Shown here: positions 55,320-64,000 of the stretch, piece after piece
How positions within the stretch are numbered: the stretch's first letter is position 1
Layout of the letters: every line of letters begins with the position of its first letter
DNA from: Trachelipus rathkii
Taxonomy: Eukaryota > Arthropoda > Malacostraca > Isopoda > Trachelipodidae
DNA: 64,000 bases
Assembly (NCBI GenBank): GCA_015478945.1
Contig: JABUQX010028486.1
Location: 1 to 64,000, forward strand
Reading direction: 5' to 3'
Program-made: the position numbers and the translations under genes
Notes under the pieces: model-generated
The model's input: the letters and a program-made list of their open reading frames with translations, nothing else
What the model was told of the DNA's origin: nothing
Databases searched by the model: none

Positions 55320-56390
55320 TTTCGAACTGCAACTTTTTGTTGTTGTTTGTAAAAAATGAAAAATTAACGATAATCTTTTTCTGTAATCTATAATAGAAAT
55401 TTTCATTATTCCTCGGAGGAGATGCACATTTTTAATTTAGATAATTTCTGAATTTCTGAGGGATATAAAGGTTTTGCCTCTGGCATGAGTAAATTAAAAA
55501 AAAAAACGAACAAAATTGTACAAAAAAAAAAAAGAAAAAAAAATTTAAAGAAATAAAAAAACAAAATAATTTTTTGAAAAAGTGAAAAATTGCGAAATTT
55601 TTTTTGGTCATCCGATCAACATGAAGTTTCATGGCGTTCCGTTGCTCAGGGGAGATACCTTTTTATTTAGATAATTTTTATTTTTTTATTAATTTTTTTT
55701 TTTTAATTTATTTGACTCATGTTTAAAAGAAAAACTGTTTGCTCATATATAAAAATAATGATTTAAATAATAAATGTTTTATCACCCCGACTGCAGAAGC
55801 CTGAAAGTTTTATGTTGATCGGATGACAAGAAAAAATTTATCACAATTTTTCCATTTTTCCAAACCAAAAAAAGTTGGGTTCGAATTTGACCACTGCTGA
55901 AGATATGCCTTCAAAATTAAAAAAAGGTTCGTATTTTTTTTGGTAATAAAGACCATTCTCCGTATAGTCTTCAAGTTTCAGTCATTTTTAAAAAAATTGA
56001 GGACGAGGAATTCAAATAATGTGAAAACATAGTTTTCTCGAGAAATGAAAATACAAAGTAACCAATAGAGACAAAAAAAAAACCCTGAAATCAACGCTTT
56101 AGAGATCAGAAAAAGCTGCAGATTGCTTATTATTTGGTAAAAATCGCCAAAAAATTAAGAAAATTATGACCATTTCCAATTTTTGCGACTAAACTGGAAA
56201 GACCCATAGTCAATCGAACCCAGCCCTTGCATGAATTCAGCGATGAATGTCGATATAATCGATATTTCAACCAACAGATGATAGTACCAAAGCGACTTCG
56301 ATATTTTTTACCTGCTGGATCATAGTCCAATCGGTTTCTTGGGACATAGTCTTTAGGACACACTGAATTTACATTCTGAATTATTTATAA
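55320..56390. other. AT-rich sequence with a long imperfect inverted repeat
   Basis: TGGTCATCCGATCAACATGA (55606-55625) is mirrored by TTATGTTGATCGGATGACAA (55809-55829). Around them the AGAAAAAAATTT and TTTTTCCATTTTTCC flanks also mirror. A direct repeat of the GGAGAT...TTTAGATAATTT phrase sits at about 55418 and 55652. No coding frame. Perhaps a decayed fold-back element. Confidence 0.5.
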
Positions 56391-56394
56391 TTTT

Positions 56395-56661
56395 GTGTTG
56401 TTAGAAGATTCCGCTGTTGGATCTTGTTGGTGTTGCTTGTAGAATTTTCGCTGTTTGCCTAGTGAGAGTTTGCTTAGTAGCATTAAATTGTTCATTTTCA
56501 TTTTTCATTTATCGGGTGGGCCTATTCATTTATTTTTGTTTATTTATTTATATACTGTTTTTATTTATAACTGTTTTTGTTCTATTTGGTTATTGTTTTT
56601 TTTACATTAGTAACGCTAGGCGAATAGCCTAGACCTTCCGGTTTTTTGTTTTTCCCAGGTG
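56395..56661 (+). promoter_or_regulatory. 5'UTR of Jockey-type LINE
   Basis: About 265 bp precede ORF1. Words such as GGATCTTGTTGGTGTTGCTT and TCGGGTGGGCCTATTCATTT correspond in order to the 5' end of the deletion derivative at 48345-48103, so both copies probably keep the true 5' end. Internal promoters are usual in this part of Jockey-type LINEs; none was recognised by motif. Confidence 0.6.
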
Positions 56662-58170
56662 ATGGAGGACGCCCTCTTCTCGGATGAGGAGTTGATGGAG
56701 GAGTCATCCCGGGGTGAGGATGGCCGGAAAAGGAGTGGCAGTGTTGCGGGTGTAACGGTGGGGGATTTGACTCAACCTGCACCCAAAGAGGTGAAGAGGG
56801 GGGATAGGGATGGGGTAGCGGTGGGTACCACTGACCAGTCTCATACCTTGGGTTCCACTGAGGCGATAATCATTGTGCAGAGTAGGGATGGAACTTGTAT
56901 TTTTACTAAACCCTCTAGAGCAACTGCTCTGTTAAATGACTCCCCTTTTGGGAAGTTACTAATAGAGGGCACATGCCGTATTCTTGGGAGGGGTGCTGGG
57001 ATTCGTTTCTCCATTCCTTCCCTGGATAGACTTCGGGTTCCCCTTGCAGACATCGTTACTTTGGGGACTTTCCCTGTTAAATGCTGGGTCCCTCGTGCTT
57101 CTACTGATCATTCTTTACATATTTCCTATGGGAAAATAGGGCCAATAGAGGAAGATGATACTTTTCTGCGTGATCTCTCCAATATCTGTAATTATGACCT
57201 TGAGGGCAGCACTTTGTTGGAGGTTATGAGATTGGGCTCTTCTGGGGGCTCTTCAGGGGGTCCTAACTTCCCTTCCAAGACGCTGCGCCTGAAGTACAAA
57301 GGCCCTCTTCCGTCTAAAGTGATTATAGGCCATGTCATATACCCAGTGTCTCAATACGTGTTTCCAGTACGGCGTTGCTTCAACTGCTGGCAATACGGTC
57401 ATGGTTCAGTTTCCTGTAAGTCTACCCCACGCTGTTCGAGATGCTCCTTGGGACATGTCAATGACAATTGTGCCAATGATCCTTTTTGTTATTTTTGTAA
57501 GGGGCCCCACCGCCCTAATTCTAAATCCTGTGAGGTTTATATAAATGCAGTGCGGATTACTCGTGATACTCCTGTGGCAGCGGGTGGGATTCATTCTCCT
57601 CTTATAGCAGCTTTACGTGAACTGAATCCTCTTCCTCGTGTTCGCTCTTCCCTCAACATTCTCCAGAATGCCAGTGTCTCTCATGTACCTCCTCCTCCTG
57701 TAGGGCCTGTTCCCCCTTCCAGGTCGTATGCTGGTGTGGTTTCTCGCCCCAGTGCCTCCTTCGCTGGGTCGCATGGTCATGTGTCCCCCTCTTTGACCTC
57801 CGAGGTGGCTGCCCCCCCGGCGGTGCTATCTTCTTCAAGGGGGGCCCCCTGCCCTCCGGTTAGTCATCGTGGACCCTTGTGTAACTCTGCCCCTGCAAAC
57901 CCTCAGGTTCCCTCTGGCCCTGAGTTTCAGGGGATATCCCATGCTGGTCCTGTGAGGGCTCCCTTAGTGCCAAATGTTCCGCAGCATCACCTCTCATCTC
58001 CGCGTCCTACAGATGGTTGGTCTTCCTTCTTGATTTCCTTGGGACCCCTTGTTTCCAAATTTCTCACGTCTTATCAGGTGAGTGGTTCTCTTTTATCAGC
58101 ACTTTCTTGTATATTCTCGGATCTTATGTCTTTGGTTTCTTCTATCATTTTCCACAATGGCCTCCCCTAA
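56662..58170 (+). CDS. Jockey-type LINE ORF1 protein (gag-like, CCHC)
   Basis: Intact frame of 502 codons from ATG 56662 (MEDALFSDEELMEESSRGED) to TAA 58168-58170. It is an RNA-binding protein that packages the LINE transcript. The N-terminal third is acidic and charged. Residues about 70-235 form the gag-like RNA-binding region (IIVQSRDGTCIFTKP, CWVPRA, YGKIGPIEED). Three zinc knuckles at about 237-292 read CFNCWQYGHGSVSC, CSRCSLGHVNDNC and CYFCKGPHRPNSKSC. The C-terminal part is Pro/Ser/Val-rich, then hydrophobic. Its end overlaps the ORF2 start by 14 bases in another frame. It is the only long transposon frame in the window without a lesion. Confidence 0.85.
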   Translation: MEDALFSDEELMEESSRGEDGRKRSGSVAGVTVGDLTQPAPKEVKRGDRDGVAVGTTDQSHTLGSTEAIIIVQSRDGTCIFTKPSRATALLNDSPFGKLLIEGTCRILGRGAGIRFSIPSLDRLRVPLADIVTLGTFPVKCWVPRASTDHSLHISYGKIGPIEEDDTFLRDLSNICNYDLEGSTLLEVMRLGSSGGSSGGPNFPSKTLRLKYKGPLPSKVIIGHVIYPVSQYVFPVRRCFNCWQYGHGSVSCKSTPRCSRCSLGHVNDNCANDPFCYFCKGPHRPNSKSCEVYINAVRITRDTPVAAGGIHSPLIAALRELNPLPRVRSSLNILQNASVSHVPPPPVGPVPPSRSYAGVVSRPSASFAGSHGHVSPSLTSEVAAPPAVLSSSRGAPCPPVSHRGPLCNSAPANPQVPSGPEFQGISHAGPVRAPLVPNVPQHHLSSPRPTDGWSSFLISLGPLVSKFLTSYQVSGSLLSALSCIFSDLMSLVSSIIFHNGLP

Positions 58171-61100
58171 TCTTGTCTTGTGGAATTGTAGATCCTTATT
58201 CCCAAAATTGGGCGTTTTTAAAAATTATGTAGCTACAACTTCCCCGATGATTTTGGGTCTGTGTGAAACCTGGATGCAGCCTAAATACACCCCAACAGTG
58301 GGGGGATATAACTTCCTCAGGAAGGATCGGGTCAATCAGTTGAGGGGGGGTGGATTAGCTTTCCTCCTTCATTCCTCTTTGTCATACCAGGAGATACCGT
58401 TGAATGATGCTCCAGACGCAGTCCTTGAGGTACTGGCAGTGAGAGTTGCCTTTGCATCGGGTTGGGCATCGCTGTTGTTATGTTACAATCCTGGTAGAAA
58501 TTTGGCATTCCCGGAACTTCAGCATTATATTCGTCAGTTGCCCCTGCCTGCTTTGATAATGGGTGATTTTAATGCCCATCACAATCTTTGGGAACCTGGT
58601 CTTCCTCGTGGGGGATGTAATAAATCTGGTGATTCTCTTTTCACCTTCTTGTCCTCTTCTCGCGATTTTTCTTTATTAACCCCTCCTGGTCAGGAAACGA
58701 GAGTGGATTCCTATAGTGGTAGGATCTCTACTCTTGATTTGGTGATTGGGAGTGGATTCTTCTTGCAGGCTGACGTTTTGACAGGACCTTATTTGGGTAG
58801 TGACCACTATCCGATCCATGTTCACCTTCCTCAGAGGGTGCAACCCCTTCAACATTTTCGCCCTCTCACTTGGAAGTTTCCTACCTCTCAGGATGAGTGG
58901 AAGCTATATAGTGGTCAGACCTCTCTCCCGGGTGATGCAGTTGGTACCTTGGAGGATTGGACGGGCGCAGTAACCCTTAGTATCGTTACCTCTGCTGCTG
59001 CAGTGTTTCCTCTTACCAGGGGGAAATTCGGTAGATGACCTCGGGCTTTGTGGTGGAATTTAGAGTGTGAGGAAGTCTTGAAGAAACGAAATAGGGCCTA
59101 CAATATTTGGCGTCGGTTTTCTGCCAATGGAAATGGTCTGGCTTACAGGAGATTGGCTGCCCGGTGCAGGAGGTTTCATTTGAAGTGTAAAAGGGATACC
59201 TGGAACATGCAGAGAGCCAAGCTATCTTTTACCACTCCGGACTCGAGAACTTGGTCCCTGTTAAAGAGTATGACATCGGCCATTGTCCCACAATCGTTCC
59301 CCCTCACTCGGAATGGGGGTCTCCTGCTCCATAACTTGGAGAAGGCTGAGTTGTTTGCAGATCATTATGAGCAGGTCTTCCAACTGGGGGGCCCCTTACC
59401 CGGCAGTGCTGCCCTTGCTGCTTATATACAGAAATCAAAACTTGACCCGCCTACTTTCCTGGGGTACAAGTTTACGGCTTCTGAACTGAATCATACCTTG
59501 TCCTCACTCCCTGATAGCAAGGCCACTGGGGCGGACCTAGTTATAACAAGTTCCTGAAATATCTTTCCTCTGGTTCTAGGGATGCTCTTTTGAACCTCTA
59601 CAATGCTAGCTGGACCCAGGGTATAGTTCCCATGCAGTGGAAGTTGTCGGTCATCCTTCCTTTCTTGAAACCAAATCGGGATTCCTCTACCCCTCAGGGC
59701 TACCGTGCTATTCAACTGCTTTCCTGTACTGGTAAGGTCTTGGAGAGAATGGTACAGGCTCGGTTGCGTTGGTGGCTTGAATCTTTTTCTCTGCTCTCTC
59801 CCATTCAATATGGTTTTCGGCCTGGTGTGGATACCACTGATTGTCTTTTGACACTAGAGCACATTATCTATACTGGTTTTCATAATAAACAGTATACATT
59901 GGTTTTATTTTTTGATTTGGAGGCGGCATTTGATTCTGGCTCACATATGGGCCTCTTATATAAGTTAGCATGCTTGGGTCTCAAGGGACATCCATTGCAA
60001 TGGTTCCATAGCTTTCTGACTAATCGCTCTCTCTCTGTCAGAGTCGGTGATGTGACTTCTTCAGTACGGCCTGCCCTCAGGGGGGTCCCCCAGGGGTCTG
60101 CTTTGAGTCCTTTGTTGTTTGCTCTATATATCTCTGATTTGCCAACTCCTGCCTCCACTAGAGTAATGGCGTATGCAGATGATTTGGTTTTAAGTGCCAC
60201 TTCTCCAACCATGTTAGGTGCCCAGAGAGCTTTGGAGGCTGGAGCACAGAAGATTTTGGACTGGGCAGATCGATGGCACCTGCATTTCAATATTGCCAAA
60301 TGTGCCTTGATGTGTTTTACGAGACGGAGGGTTCCTTTCTTACCATCCCTTCGCCTGAACAGGAGTCAGGTTCCCTTTGTCACGAGGCATAAATTTTTGG
60401 GACTCACCTTTGATGGCCCCTCCCTCATTTGGAAGCCCCACATTCGGTGCCTCCAGTTACAGTGTTTGAATAGGCTCAATATGATGAGACGTTTGGCAGG
60501 TACTACATGGGGTGCCTCACAGAGCATGCTGCTCCACTTTTATATCATCTATATCAGGGCCAAGATCGATTATGGGAGTGTGGTGTACTCTTCTGCTTCC
60601 CCAACAACTCTGAAGTGCCTGGAGACCATCCGAATAGCCCGGGGAGCTTTTCCTTCTTCTCCCATTAAAGCTTTGGAGGCAGAGGCTTGTCTTCCTCCTC
60701 TCAGTCTGCATTGGGAGGACCTGTTGGCTAGGAGATACGTCAGGTTGATGTCTGCATCAGTGTCCCATCCTTTCAAGGTTTTCTTTCGAGCTTGTGCTTT
60801 GGGTTCCTTTGGCATGGAGAGGAGGAATATCCCTTTTCTCTCTCGAGCTAGGCGTACGGTTCAGTCTTATGGTTTGCAAGTGGTGCCCCTGGAGCCTGTT
60901 TCTTCCGCTTCTCTGCTACCACCTTCTAGCGCCCTGGGGGCTCTTTTCACTTTTACCTTCCCGCCGACTTGGAGTAAGGATGGTCCTCCTGATTTGGGGC
61001 GATCCCTCTTTAATGAAATCCTGCATACCTATAGATCACATTTTCAGGTGTACACTGATGGTTCAAAAGTTCATATGGGCTCCACTAGTTCTGCTGCCGC

Positions 61101-61929
61101 AGCTGTGTTTTTCTCAGACCTTTCCCTTACGCAAAATTGGAAGCTCTCCCCACTGCATTCGGTGACCTTCTTGTAACTGTATGCCATTCTCAGGGCTTTA
61201 CAGTTTGTGGTGGCCCATCTCTCTCCTCAATCAATTATACTCTTTTCTGACTCTAGTGCGGCCCTTCATATCATTGCTAATCTCCAGCCTACCAAATATA
61301 GGAGAATTCAGTTTAAAATTCATAGTATCATCAGTGGCATGTCTCCTGCCAGGGTTGGGCACTACATTTTCACTGGGTTCCTTCCCACATTGGTATTGCA
61401 GGTAATGAAACTGCCGATGCATCTGCTAAGTTGGCCCACCGTCATCCATTCATTGAATCTTTTCCCTTGGAGTTGGCTGAATGGTATTCCTGCATTGGTA
61501 GGGAGGTGAAGGCTTTTTTGGAGAGAGGAGCTCGGTACTTTCCTTGGCACCCATCCCCTGGGACAACTATATGGAGAGGGTGTTCTATTTTCATTCCCCT
61601 GTGCTCGTCGCTTGGAGACTGCCATAACGAGACTGCGAATTGGGCATCTTGGCCTCAATAGCCACCTCTTTCGTTTGGGTCTTTCCGACACACCCCTCTG
61701 TCCATCTTGCAACAGTGCTCTTGAGAGTGTGGAACACTTTCTTCTTCAGTGTGGCTCTTACTTGATAGCAAGGGAGGAGCTTCGGCTCTCATTGCTGGGA
61801 GTGGGGGTTCCTCTTCTGTCTGTTCCAGTATTGCTAGGGAAGGTGAATGTGCCTCCAGTATATAGAGTTAGGGTACATCTGGCACTAATCCGCTATCTCA
61901 AATGTACCGGTCAGTTGGGCAGGCTATGA
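58157..61929 (+). pseudogene. Jockey-type LINE ORF2 (APE, RT, RNase H), interrupted
   Basis: Starts at ATG 58157 (MASPNLVLWNCRSLFPKLGV). AP endonuclease: LCETWMQP, MGDFNAHHNLW, STLDLVIGSG, GSDHYPI. An in-frame TGA at 59036-59038 breaks the linker, and a frameshift near 59545 breaks the start of RT (SKATGADLV / YNKFLKYLS). RT then runs cleanly: NRDSSTPQGYRAIQLLSC, QYGFRPGVDTTDCL, LFFDLEAAFD, GVPQGSALSPLLFALY, YADD at 60172-60183. RNase H: VYTDGSK (61049), TAA at 61174-61176 where a Glu-like position is expected, LFSDSSAAL, then a frameshift near 61370-61400. The Cys-rich end CPSCNSALESVEHFLLQC precedes the stop at 61927. All catalytic motifs survive; about five lesions make it inactive as read. 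Confidence 0.85.
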
Positions 61930-62195
61930 TCTTTCATGGGGATTAGGTTGGAATTAGGATCCAGAGGGGGTCTTGCCGCCCTAGATATTAGTTTTTGCTG
62001 GTGGGGAGGGATTTCCTAGGTTATTTCGATCTTACTAGGTTCTCAGCACCTCGCAATGCCAGGAGATCTAGGCAGAAAGTTTCATTAGTGACTTTTGCTA
62101 TAGTTTCCTGAAGCAGCCCAGGGCTAAGGGGGACCTGTGAGGTCCCCAGGAAGCCCTCAATCTCATCAAGTAATCAAGTAAGTAATCTTGGCTCT
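61930..62195 (+). other. 3'UTR and simple-repeat tail of the Jockey-type LINE
   Basis: The 3'UTR includes a possible stem (GGGGGACCTGTGAGGTCCCC near 62129-62148) and ends in AAGTAATC/AAGTAAGTAATC repeats at about 62168-62188. The element's 3' end is thus a short tandem repeat and not poly(A). Confidence 0.65.
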
Positions 62196-62224
62196 TGCTC
62201 AAGCAGGAAATATTGAATCAAAAT

Positions 62225-62326
62225 ATGTCGAAACTATCATATCCTAATGGCTCAGAAAAGAGGAAAGTTACACATCAAAAAGAAATAATACAAAAGTTAC
62301 CAAAATTAACATATTTTGCACCCTTG
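62225..62326 (+). pseudogene. ZMYM1-like hAT gene, putative first exon
   Basis: ATG 62225 opens MSKLSYPNGSEKRK...LPKLTYFAP, matching the N-terminal Ser-x-Lys-Arg-Lys...Lys-Leu-Pro-Lys-Leu pattern of DUF4371/ZMYM1-like hAT-derived proteins. The frame is followed by GTGAGT at 62327, a strong 5' splice site. The rest resumes near 62690 after a putative intron of about 360 bp that holds a SINE. Transposon or domesticated gene cannot be told apart here. Confidence 0.55.
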
Positions 62327-62462
62327 GTGAGTATTTTATAATACTTTATGGTTTATACTTTATTTATAAATGAGAAGGTTTGCTTTACTGTTTATATGAG
62401 TTAGGGAGAGAGTTTATTTAATCAACTTTTTATTTTTTATTTTTTTTACTATTAGATAAACA

Positions 62463-62641
62463 TTACCCTCACGGGCAGAGCCATAATTTAGGAGGGGTTT
62501 ACTCAATTAATGTCCTAGCAGAACGAAGCCAAGCTCGAGGAGAGAATAGCGCACATTCTCTCACCCCACCATTGACCATTTGCGAACCTGGTTCCCTCTC
62601 TTTGTTTGGTGAGTGCTCTACCACTGAGCTATCAGGTGCTT
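62463..62641 (-). repeat. tRNA-derived SINE (minus strand)
   Basis: On the minus strand: A-box TAGCTCAGTGGTAGAGCA (62630-62613), B-box-like GGTTCGCAAAT (62589-62579), then a body and a 3' end GGCTCTGCCCGTGAGGG before an A/T-rich tail at about 62463-62445. It has a different tRNA head from the SINE at 21419 but nearly the same 3' end. Acceptor ends and the T-arm are not intact, so it is not a functional tRNA gene. Confidence 0.75.
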
Positions 62642-62689
62642 CTAAGAACCTCCGTGAGCAGTAATCAAATTAATGTAAAAAAAATCACA

Positions 62690-63060
62690 CCTACAACAAA
62701 TTGAAGCTGTTTCAGAACCCACTAGTTCCAAGTCACTTCTTCCAAGTCAGAAAAAAAAAAAAATCAATGCATCGTATAGTACAGAAAGCGATTGCCTCGA
62801 TGGTAATTATACTCCTACTTCACCAACAACTGTTTTACCTGAGCAGCAACAGTCTTCAGCCCCAGAAAAATATTCACATGATCCTGGCAATTATTTTAAT
62901 GAAATGTTTACAGGAAAAATACGTGAATTTTAGATTAGTAAAGGGCCTGCATATTTCCAAAATAAAGATTGTAACTGAATTATCTTCTAAAGAGAAGAAT
63001 CCAGAAGCTGAATACAAGGACTTATGAGAATAAGAGCTGGAAGCTCATGCATGACATGCT
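62690..63060 (+). pseudogene. ZMYM1-like hAT gene, N-terminal continuation
   Basis: The frame reads QIEAVSEPTSSKSLLPSQ, then a Ser/Thr/Gln-rich linker, DPGNYFNEMFTGKIREF, a stop at about 62932, and ISKGPAYFQNKDCN. The D-P-x-x-[YW] and KGP elements typify the start of the TTF-type zinc finger of this family. A later part in another frame (SKEKNPEAEYKDL) precedes a stop at 63025-63027. Its sequence from 62993 is mirrored by the minus-strand copy at 63450, so the two hAT pieces face each other. Confidence 0.6.
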
Positions 63061-63107
63061 TTGATTTTTCTGTTACCATCTGTATAAGTAACAAAGAAAT
63101 ATTCAAT

Positions 63108-63340
63108 GTTGAAACTTTTTCCCTATAATTGATACCCTAACAGTGTAACTAAAACAGAGATTGGATTTGTTCAAGGAAGTTGGTCAATAGTTAGATTAGA
63201 TGCATGGTCAAGGTATCAATTATAGGAAAAAAAAAGTTTCAATCTTGAATTTTTCAGGGAAGTTGGTCAATGGTTCGATTAGATGCATGGTCAGGGTATC
63301 AATTATAGGAAAAAAAAACTTTCAACTTTGAATTTTTCTT
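63108..63340. repeat. Two tandem 85-bp units at the centre of an inverted repeat
   Basis: The unit GGAAGTTGGTCAATAGTTAG...GGTATCAATTATAGG followed by A9 and TTTCAA occurs at about 63175-63255 and 63260-63340. An inverted copy of its end, TTGAAACTTTTTCCCTATAA, lies at 63109-63128. Confidence 0.75.
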
Positions 63341-64000
63341 TGCCAGTTACTTGTATAGATGGCGCAGAACCATCAAAGGATGTCATTTGTGAGCTTCCTG
63401 CTCTTCGTGATAGGTCCTTGTAGTCAGCTTCTGAATTTTTCTCTTCAGGATGATCCAAATTCTTTAAAATTATCTTTGACAGTATCAATAAAATTACCAA
63501 GCAAATTTAATAAATTTATTGCAATGTCCATTGTTATGGTTTCTTTCTGAAGCTTGTGATTAGTCATGTCTATCTTTTCCAATACGGTATTCCACATTTT
63601 TGATAAGATAATAAATTCCAGTTCTTCATTTTTCTGGATAGACTAACAGCTTCATTTCTAGTTTCTCTTGGTTGTACAATATCTTGAGCAATAGACCTCA
63701 AGGCTTCTAGATTTTCCTTATGACCTCCATGTAATTTACAGCATCAGCTTGTGCAAACCATCTGGTTTCAGGAAGACCTTTAAGAACTTAATTAGAACCT
63801 AAATATTCTGTTAATTTATTCCACTTATGGGTACACCTCAAAAAGAAAATGTACAATTTCTGAACCATTTGAAAAAAAACTTGTTGCCTCTTGTACCCAC
63901 TCAGCAGCATGAAGACCTACCAAGTTAAGTGTATATCCAGCACATGGTACAAAGAAAATTCACATTTCTCCTTAATTCTCTCTTGCAAACCAGAGTATTT
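63294..64000 (-). pseudogene. ZMYM1-like (DUF4371) hAT transposase, middle part
   Basis: The minus-strand frame enters from beyond the window end: KYSGLQERIKEKCEFS, then after a frameshift CAGYTLNLVGLHAAEWVQEA, GLPETRWFAQADAVNYMEV (about 63780-63725), then decayed frames to EEKNSEADYKDLSRRAG (about 63445-63395). These match the conserved Y-[SN]-G-[LM]-Q and L-N-L-V-G and T-R-W blocks of DUF4371-type hAT proteins. The domain order is disturbed: the N-terminal-like block at 63450-63300 is also present on the plus strand at 62990. It continues outside the window. Confidence 0.7.

Noticed and set aside
56582..57838. Minus-strand frames under the LINE ORF1 (for example 56841-57053, 57653-57838)
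   Set aside because: Antisense shadows of a well-supported plus-strand coding sequence with zinc knuckles.

Overview
This window looks like non-coding nuclear DNA from an arthropod, most likely a decapod crustacean; species is not identifiable from sequence alone. The reasons are very dense (AT)n, (AG)n and (TTA)n microsatellites, interstitial arrays of the arthropod telomere pentamer TTAGG, and a mixed load of RTE, Jockey/I-type LINEs, Penelope-like elements, hAT transposons and tRNA-derived SINEs. I see no convincing single-copy host gene, no rRNA and no CRISPR array. Nearly every long open frame is either a transposon relic or a Tyr-Ile/Asn/Tyr artefact of a microsatellite.

Layout. 0-9.6 kb: microsatellites, two tRNA-derived SINEs, a deleted RTE LINE (3.65-5.1 kb), and a fuller RTE LINE (5.9-8.5 kb) lying between two partial copies of a GGCGCATA-rich hAT-like element. 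9.55-15.06 kb: a GGGGCC-rich hAT-like element whose two ends appear to bracket a head-to-head pair of Penelope-like fragments (10.2-12.26 kb) and a truncated LINE (12.6-14.87 kb). 15.24-19.7 kb: a minus-strand I/Jockey-type LINE with at least two internal deletions. 20-27.6 kb: long microsatellites, a TTAGG array, a dimeric SINE and fragments of small TIR elements. 27.6-41.4 kb: few microsatellites, two hAT transposase remnants (30.5-31.1 and 32.4-32.8 kb) and about 9 kb of featureless AT-rich DNA. 42.9-48.35 kb: two minus-strand Jockey-type copies, one of them a clean internal-deletion derivative of the element at 56 kb. 45-50.8 kb: three copies of a fold-back MITE. 51.14-54.81 kb: a CAAGTAC-rich hAT-like pair of ends around two divergent RTE fragments. 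56.4-62.2 kb: the best-preserved element, a two-ORF Jockey-type LINE with an intact 502-residue ORF1 and an ORF2 broken by a few lesions. 62.2-64 kb: remnants of a ZMYM1-like (DUF4371) hAT gene in opposed orientation.

The most interesting signals are: (1) a hammerhead-ribozyme-like core in the tail of a Penelope-like element, with a degraded partner in the inverted copy; (2) a roughly 40-nt 3' tail shared between tRNA-SINEs and the LINE at 14.8 kb, the signature of a SINE-LINE partnership; (3) a set of unrelated hAT-like ends, each packed with its own short oligomer (GGCGCATA, GGGGCC, TGGGCATT, CAAGTAC and others) and mostly set in (AT)n; and (4) the fold-back MITE family. I found nothing that I would claim as a wholly new biological system.
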